64,000 nt of DNA from Sandaracinaceae bacterium. GTDB taxonomy: Bacteria > Myxococcota_A > Polyangia > Polyangiales > Houyiibacteriaceae. Where the stretch lies: the NCBI GenBank assembly GCA_020633075.1, contig JACKEI010000002.1, positions 1,525,079-1,589,078 on the forward strand. Direction: 5' to 3'. Each line of letters opens with the position of its first letter. The first letter of the stretch is position 1. The notes under the pieces were generated by a model. It worked only from the letters and a program-made list of their open reading frames with translations. It did not search any database and was not told the DNA's origin. Of the stretch, positions 59,501 to 64,000 are shown one piece after another. The translations under genes were made by a program, and so were the position numbers.

Positions 59501-61942
59501 ATGTGCTCTGGTGTCCCGCGCTCGGCGCGTCTGTCTCTCGCGTTGTTGGCGGGCCTGCTGCTCACGGTGCCCAGCATCGCCCGCGCCGAGCCGGCGGAGC
59601 GCGCCTACGTGGGCGTCTACCTGCACGACGTCACCCGCTTCGATCAGCGCGACGGGACCTTCGACGTGGACGCCGACGTGTGGCTCAAGTGGTACGGCGA
59701 GCTCGACCCCGCCGCGCTGCGCGTCCAGAACGCCAGCTTCGACCTCGAGATGGAGGACCTCGGCGAGTCGGCCGACGGAGACTGGCACTCGCATCGCTAC
59801 CACCTGCGCGGGACGCTGCGCGGGGAGTTCCCGCTGCACCGCTTTCCCTTCGACGTGCAGGCCCTGGGCATCCACTTCGAGCTCACGGGCACGCGCGCCG
59901 TGCTGGTGCCGGACCTCGCGGGCAGCGGCATCGCCAGCAGCTTCAGCGTGACGGGCTGGGATTACGAGGCGCAGTTCCAGCCGCACGTGCAGCAGCTGGT
60001 GTACGCGTCCGATCTCGGGTCCATCGAGGGCGAGGGGCGCTCCACCAAGATCCAGCGCGTGGGCTTCGAGGTCACGCTCGCGCGCCCCACCATCACCATC
60101 GCGGTGAAGCTCTTCCTGCCGCTCGTGTTGCTGCTGCTGATCGCCCTAGTCGCGCTCTACCTCGCGCCCGACCTGGTGGACGCGCGCACGGGCATCGGCG
60201 TGACCGTGCTGCTGGCGTGCTTCGCCTTCCAGTTCACGGTGGCCGGCACCATCCCCGACGTGAGCTACCTGACCGTCGTGGACGAGCTCTTCATCCTGGC
60301 CTACGCGCTGTCTGCGCTGACGCTCATCATCACGGTGCTGGCGTACTGGCTGCACCGCACGGACCGCGCCGCGCAGGCCACCAAGATGGACCGCTACTCG
60401 CGGCGCAGCATCCCGGTGGTCGCGCTGGTGGCGAGCCTGATCATGCTGCGCACGGGGCCGCCCGCGCAGGCGGACAACCCGGAGGCCGCGGCCGTGCTGC
60501 CGCCGCACCCCAGCTCGGCGCGCGACCTCTTGCGCATCGGCACCGTGCAGCTGCGCTCGGCGGCCTATGGTCTGCTGCGGGGCCCGCAAGACGCCGGGCT
60601 CACCGTGGTGGCCCCCAACGGCCAACGCATTGGGCACCTGGCGGAGCAGGCCCCCAGCGTGGCCACCAACCAGATGAACTTCCACGCCAACGGCACGCTG
60701 GAGATCACCTGGACGCTGCGGCCCGACCTGCAGTGGTCCGACGGACACGCGCTCACCAGCGACGACTTCCGCTTTGCCCTCGAGTTCTCGCCGGACCCCA
60801 ACCTGGTGTCCATCGAGACGCCGGACGAGCGCACGCTGGTGCTCACCTACTCGGACGCCTTCGCCTACTCGCTCGAGGGCTTCTCCCCGCTGCCGCGCCA
60901 CGCCTTCGCCGACCGCGTGCTGCCCGACGGGGGCCTCGACGACGTGCGGGACGCGCGCTTCACGCAGATCGCGCCCAGCGCCGGCCCCTACAAGCTGGTG
61001 GAGTTCGTGGCCAACCAGTCGGCTGTGCTGGAGGCCAACGAGCGCTACGTGGGCCCGCCTCCGTCCGTGCGCCGCGTGGAGGTGCGCGTCTTCCCGTCGG
61101 CCGACGCCCTCGCCGCCGCGTTCCGGGCTGGGCAGATCGACGCCATCGAGCCGGGGGCGCTGACGCCTCTCGCCGCCAAGGCCCTAGAGCAGGAGCGCCC
61201 TGACGCCGTCATCGTGCGGGCCTCCGGTGACCTCTACGCGCTGGTGCCGGACGACAGCGTCCCGCTGGTGGCGCAGCTCGCGGTGCGCCAGGCGATGGTG
61301 CGTGCGCTCGACCGCAGCGAGCTCGCCCGGACCGTCTTCGGGCGCTTCGGTGAGCCCGCGGAGACGCCGTCGCGCGGGGTGCACGCGGTGGAGCGCGACG
61401 CGCTGCCCTACGATGTGGAGGCCGCGCGCGCCGCGCTCGAGGCGGCCGGGGCGCTGGGCGCGACCGTGCGGCTGACGCACAGCGACGACCCCGTGGAGCG
61501 GCGGATCGCCGAGCTGGTCAGCGAGGCCTTCGTGGCGGCGGGGCTGGTGGTGGAAGACCGCGAGCTGCCGGCGGGGGACGGCGGGCTCTACCGTCGCGAC
61601 CACGGCGGCCTGCTGCTGACGCTCATCCCGGCGGGCGAAGAAGAGAACGACCCGCGCCGCTACTGGAACCTTCCGCGCGTGAACGGGCGCTTCGACGCGC
61701 GCGCGCGCACGTTCGCCTTCGATGACAAGACCGCGCAGGTGGTGGACGGGTGGCAGCGCGCGCTCTACGTGGAGAGGCGCAGCCAGCTGCAGCGCGAGAC
61801 GGACGAGGCCGTGGCGCGCCGGCTGCCGGTGGTGCCGTTGGTGTTTGGGTCCGAGCGCCTGGCGCGCGATCCGAAGCTGCGCGACTGGGACGGCGGGCTG
61901 CGCTTTGGCGACACCATGGCCGACTGGAACTTCGCGGAGTAG
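59501..61942 (+). CDS. Pentameric ligand-gated ion channel fused to a family-5 solute-binding protein
   Basis: The 813-residue protein has a signal peptide (cleavage after IARA, near 29). Residues about 33-195 form a pLGIC-type extracellular beta-sandwich with VYLHDV, DADVWLKWYGE and the Pro-loop PLHRFPFDVQAL (111-122). The flanking cysteines of animal Cys-loop receptors are missing. Four helices follow: M1 198-222, M2 227-250 (starting RTGIGVTVLLA), M3 259-284 and a short M4 303-317. The M3-M4 loop is only about 18 residues, as in bacterial channels. Residues about 360-813 are a SBP_bac_5-type oligopeptide-binding domain (LRPDLQWSDGHALTSDDFRFALE; SAGPYKLVEF; RQAMVRALDRSEL). The topology puts both ligand domains in the periplasm. 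The ATG at 59501 is used; a GTG at 59471 is in frame. Confidence 0.88.
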   Translation: MCSGVPRSARLSLALLAGLLLTVPSIARAEPAERAYVGVYLHDVTRFDQRDGTFDVDADVWLKWYGELDPAALRVQNASFDLEMEDLGESADGDWHSHRYHLRGTLRGEFPLHRFPFDVQALGIHFELTGTRAVLVPDLAGSGIASSFSVTGWDYEAQFQPHVQQLVYASDLGSIEGEGRSTKIQRVGFEVTLARPTITIAVKLFLPLVLLLLIALVALYLAPDLVDARTGIGVTVLLACFAFQFTVAGTIPDVSYLTVVDELFILAYALSALTLIITVLAYWLHRTDRAAQATKMDRYSRRSIPVVALVASLIMLRTGPPAQADNPEAAAVLPPHPSSARDLLRIGTVQLRSAAYGLLRGPQDAGLTVVAPNGQRIGHLAEQAPSVATNQMNFHANGTLEITWTLRPDLQWSDGHALTSDDFRFALEFSPDPNLVSIETPDERTLVLTYSDAFAYSLEGFSPLPRHAFADRVLPDGGLDDVRDARFTQIAPSAGPYKLVEFVANQSAVLEANERYVGPPPSVRRVEVRVFPSADALAAAFRAGQIDAIEPGALTPLAAKALEQERPDAVIVRASGDLYALVPDDSVPLVAQLAVRQAMVRALDRSELARTVFGRFGEPAETPSRGVHAVERDALPYDVEAARAALEAAGALGATVRLTHSDDPVERRIAELVSEAFVAAGLVVEDRELPAGDGGLYRRDHGGLLLTLIPAGEEENDPRRYWNLPRVNGRFDARARTFAFDDKTAQVVDGWQRALYVERRSQLQRETDEAVARRLPVVPLVFGSERLARDPKLRDWDGGLRFGDTMADWNFAE

Positions 61943-61952
61943 GGCGTGGCCG

Positions 61953-61976
61953 CGCCAGCGCGGGTGGGCGCTGGCG
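61953..61976. terminator. Hairpin after the channel-fusion gene
   Basis: Perfect 9-base arms CGCCAGCGC and GCGCTGGCG flank GGGTGG, eleven bases after the stop. Three imperfect GGCGyrTGACG repeats follow (about 61972-62010). It lies between convergent genes, so it probably serves as a terminator for both. Confidence 0.5.
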
Positions 61977-62025
61977 TGACGCGAAGGCGCGTGACGGGAG
62001 GGCGCATGACGCACGGCCCAGCGAG

Positions 62026-63339
62026 TCAGCGAGTCAGCAGCGGCTCGAGACGCTCCCAGCGTCCGTCTTGCTCTGCTGCCGCGCGCAGCGCCGACAGGGC
62101 CGACGCGCGCGCCGGGTCCTCGAACACGCGCGCGAGGAGCGTCACGTCGTCGTCGTGGAGGTGGTCCACGTGCGGCAAGAGCTCGCCCCAGCTCACCAGC
62201 GTGCCGTCCACGGCCTCCAGTAGCGCGTGCAGCACCTCCAGCTCCTGCTGCACCAGCAGGCGCAGCGCCGTGCGCGCCTCGCTCGGGGTCATCTGCGCGA
62301 CGAGCCCCAGCAGCGCGGGCCACAGGCGGTGCGCGTGCGCCGTGTCGATGATGTCCAGCAGCATGGCCTCCGGGAGGACCTCCACCACCGACGCCGCCAC
62401 GCGTCGCGCGTCCACGTGCAGGGCGGCGACCAACGGCAGAAAGTCCGGCCACAGGCGCCCGCGATGCGCCGCGCGCACCACGCTCTCCAGCACCTCCACG
62501 CGCCCCAGCGCGGGCATGGCCGCGAGCGTGAGGCGCGCTGCGTCCGTCATGGAGCCGACGATGGGCAGCATGGCGTCCCACAGGTCGTGCGCGTGCGCGG
62601 CGTCCACCAGGCGCGTGAGGAAGACCTCGCCCTCCGACACCACGATGTCGCCAATCCGGCGGCGCCAGTCGTCGTTCAGGTGGCTCATGAGCGCCAGCGA
62701 GGCGACCCAGGTGTCCCCGTCGCCGTCACCGGCGTGCAGGATGAGCGCCCGCAGGCGTGGCTCGGGCAGCAGCCCGGCCAGCTCGCTGATGCGCGGCTTG
62801 GCCTCGATGTAGAACGCGATGTCCAGCAGCACCGCCTCGTGCAGGATGACCTCCACCACCGCGGCGATGATGTCGAGGTCCAGGAAGTCCACGAAGCGCC
62901 CCAGCGTCACGTGCTCCCCGCGCGCGAGCAGCACCTTGGCCACGGCCACCACGCGCTCCTTGCCCAGCTGAGCGATGACGCCCCGCGCGCTGCGGGGGTC
63001 CAGCTGCATGGCCACGTCGGCCAAGAACTCGTCGGGCATGTGCGCGGCCAGCGCGGCGGCGCGCTCCGGGCTCAGGAGCCCCGTGATGCGCGCGCAGAGC
63101 ATGGGCCCGAAGGAGCGCTCGCCCACGCTGGCCACCAGGGCGTTGGGCAGCAGGCGGCTGGCGCTGGCCACGCGCTCCAGCATGCCGCGGCTGTCGTCGA
63201 AGAGGCTGTCGCTGATCTGCTCGCGCAGCGCGCGCAGCGTGGCCGCGTCGAGCGCGTCGTACTGCTCGAGAGCGGCCGGGCTGAGCGACAGCAGGCGCCC
63301 CAGCTTGATCTTCTCGGCGATGAGGTCGACCTGGCTCAC
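62026..63339 (-). CDS. Uncharacterised helical-repeat protein
   Basis: The 437-residue protein is soluble and all-helical. Recurring units of about 35-40 residues contain motifs such as LLDIxxxAHAHRLWPALL and VVEVILHEAVLLDIAFYIE, suggesting a HEAT-like solenoid. Similar MgtE-N-like patterns occur (ALAAHMPDEFLADVAMQLDP, ARGVIAQLGKERVVAVAKVLL). No catalytic residues stand out. Start is a GTG at 63339, three bases after the stop of the small gene at 63343, so both are probably one transcript. Function unknown; it may be a scaffold. Confidence 0.75.
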   Translation of the reverse strand: MSQVDLIAEKIKLGRLLSLSPAALEQYDALDAATLRALREQISDSLFDDSRGMLERVASASRLLPNALVASVGERSFGPMLCARITGLLSPERAAALAAHMPDEFLADVAMQLDPRSARGVIAQLGKERVVAVAKVLLARGEHVTLGRFVDFLDLDIIAAVVEVILHEAVLLDIAFYIEAKPRISELAGLLPEPRLRALILHAGDGDGDTWVASLALMSHLNDDWRRRIGDIVVSEGEVFLTRLVDAAHAHDLWDAMLPIVGSMTDAARLTLAAMPALGRVEVLESVVRAAHRGRLWPDFLPLVAALHVDARRVAASVVEVLPEAMLLDIIDTAHAHRLWPALLGLVAQMTPSEARTALRLLVQQELEVLHALLEAVDGTLVSWGELLPHVDHLHDDDVTLLARVFEDPARASALSALRAAAEQDGRWERLEPLLTR

Positions 63340-63342
63340 GTG

Positions 63343-63582
63343 TCAGCCACCCTTGAAGAGGATCTTGCGCACGGCGCCGCGCAACAAGGTGGGCACCACC
63401 GTGAGCCCCTGCGTGATGGCGCTGTCCAGCGCGGCGCGCTGCTGCGCCTTCTGGGCCCGGATGCTGTCCAGGAGGTGGCGCAGCGCGTCGTCCGAGAGCG
63501 CGCTCAAGCCCTCGGGGGGCTCGGCGCCAAGCTCCGCGCGCAGCGCGGCCAGGGTCTCCTGAGAGGCGGTCGAGGCGTTCAC
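63343..63582 (-). CDS. Small uncharacterised helical protein (79 aa)
   Basis: A GTG at 63582 opens a 79-residue frame: NASTASQETLAALRAELG, then LSALSDDALRHLLDSIRAQKAQQ, ending VVPTLLRGAVRKILFKGG. It is amphipathic, with no membrane helix or known motif. It lies three bases upstream of the helical-repeat gene and may act with it. The frame is open to 63816, but the upstream part overlaps the divergent lipoprotein gene. Confidence 0.6.
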   Translation of the reverse strand: MNASTASQETLAALRAELGAEPPEGLSALSDDALRHLLDSIRAQKAQQRAALDSAITQGLTVVPTLLRGAVRKILFKGG

Positions 63583-63729
63583 CTGAGCGACAGTAGAGCG
63601 CCGGAGGCGGTAAGTCGATCGATGATCGCGCGGCGGCGTCGGTGCGGAGGAGCAGCCGTGGGCTTCCTCGAACGCGGCGACCTCCTCGGGTCGCTGTCGT
63701 TCGGCCCGCTGGCCGGCTACGCTGGTGGA

Positions 63730-64000
63730 ATGGAATGGACTCCAGTCGTGACTTCGCTCTCGCGTCCCGCGCTCTTGGCCCTGGCGCTCGCGAGCCTGGG
63801 CTGCGCGCAGTCGCATACCTCGCTCAGCGACGGGGGAGCACGCGACAACTCGGGTGGGGGCATGTGCACCACAGCGTCGGACTGCACCCTGCTCCCCGCC
63901 AGCTGCTGCGGCAGCTGCGGCGCGGCGACCGCGAGCGACATGACCGCGGTGCCCAACGACGAGGTGGAGGCCAACCGCGCGCGCGCCTGCCGCGGCGGCA
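63730..64000 (+). CDS. N-terminal part of a lipoprotein (runs off the window)
   Basis: The ATG at 63730 opens a frame that stays open to the right edge, so it has no stop in the window. The first 25 residues are a signal-like segment (RPALLALALASLGC) ending in a Cys that could carry lipid. A Ser/Gly linker and a Cys-rich stretch (CTTASDC, LLPASCCGSCG) follow. This matches the lipoprotein style seen elsewhere in the window. The C-terminus is outside the window. It is divergent from the small gene at 63343-63582. Confidence 0.65.
   Translation, partial: MEWTPVVTSLSRPALLALALASLGCAQSHTSLSDGGARDNSGGGMCTTASDCTLLPASCCGSCGAATASDMTAVPNDEVEANRARACRGG

Noticed and set aside
59501..60480. Reading the channel domain as an animal-type Cys-loop receptor
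   Set aside because: The loop is PLHRFPFDVQAL without the two flanking cysteines. It has the bacterial Pro-loop form and a very short M3-M4 loop.
1..64000. Mobile elements, prophage or integrase sites
   Set aside because: No transposase, integrase, phage structural gene, terminal inverted repeats or tRNA attachment site was recognised on either strand.

Overview
The window is very GC-rich, densely packed double-stranded DNA. It looks like a chromosomal segment of a Myxococcota (Deltaproteobacteria-type) genome, probably of the Polyangiales or Sandaracinus kind. The evidence is three Hanks-type Ser/Thr kinases in 16 kb, several long Cys-rich or repeat-rich lipoproteins (MopE-like, cadherin-like), frequent ATGA start/stop overlaps and long spurious antisense frames. 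The assignment is an inference from gene content. I saw no rRNA, tRNA, CRISPR array, insertion sequence or prophage. No gene-free stretch exceeds about 215 bases.

Layout. 1-10 kb: the tail of an unknown gene, a membrane-anchored kinase, an OmpA-type outer-membrane protein with an EP-rich spacer, and a translationally coupled giant lipoprotein (cadherin-like repeats plus beta-helix). 10-23 kb: a crotonase, a kinase-ATPase-helical-repeat regulator, a zinc-ribbon kinase, two unknown proteins, a MopE-like lipoprotein, a PEGA protein and a rhodanese. 23-34 kb: a repeat lipoprotein, a second crotonase with a TetR regulator, cysE with a SnoaL-like gene, and a tightly overlapped five-gene operon (unknown membrane protein, rsgA, CPBP protease, PaaI thioesterase, VOC protein). 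34-44.4 kb: a nitrate assimilation operon made of a NirB-NirD fusion, a DmsB-DmsC-like fusion, a NasA/NarB-type nitrate reductase, a NarK/NrtP transporter and an outer-membrane channel. It is flanked and interrupted by short AT-rich patches that share a motif.

44.4-47.3 kb is a CpxPRA-like envelope or metal stress operon with His-rich proteins. 47-59 kb is mixed: a YkgJ-type protein, a cytochrome P450, a lipoprotein, a PAS-GGDEF cyclase, an SDR, a divergent SecY-like membrane protein, a Rieske oxygenase, a copper ATPase and a Cys-rich lipoprotein. 59.5-62 kb holds the most striking gene: a pentameric ligand-gated ion channel fused at its C-terminus to a family-5 periplasmic solute-binding protein, which could be a self-contained ligand-sensing channel. 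The window closes with a helical-repeat protein, a small partner and the start of a lipoprotein that runs off the right edge.

The nitrate genes form a coherent route: outer-membrane entry, inner-membrane NarK-type uptake, cytoplasmic nitrate reduction apparently fed from quinol through the DmsBC-like subunit, and nitrite reduction to ammonium by NirBD. The two strongest candidates for something little described are the channel-binding-protein fusion at 59.5-61.9 kb and the SecY-like protein at 53.1-54.4 kb.
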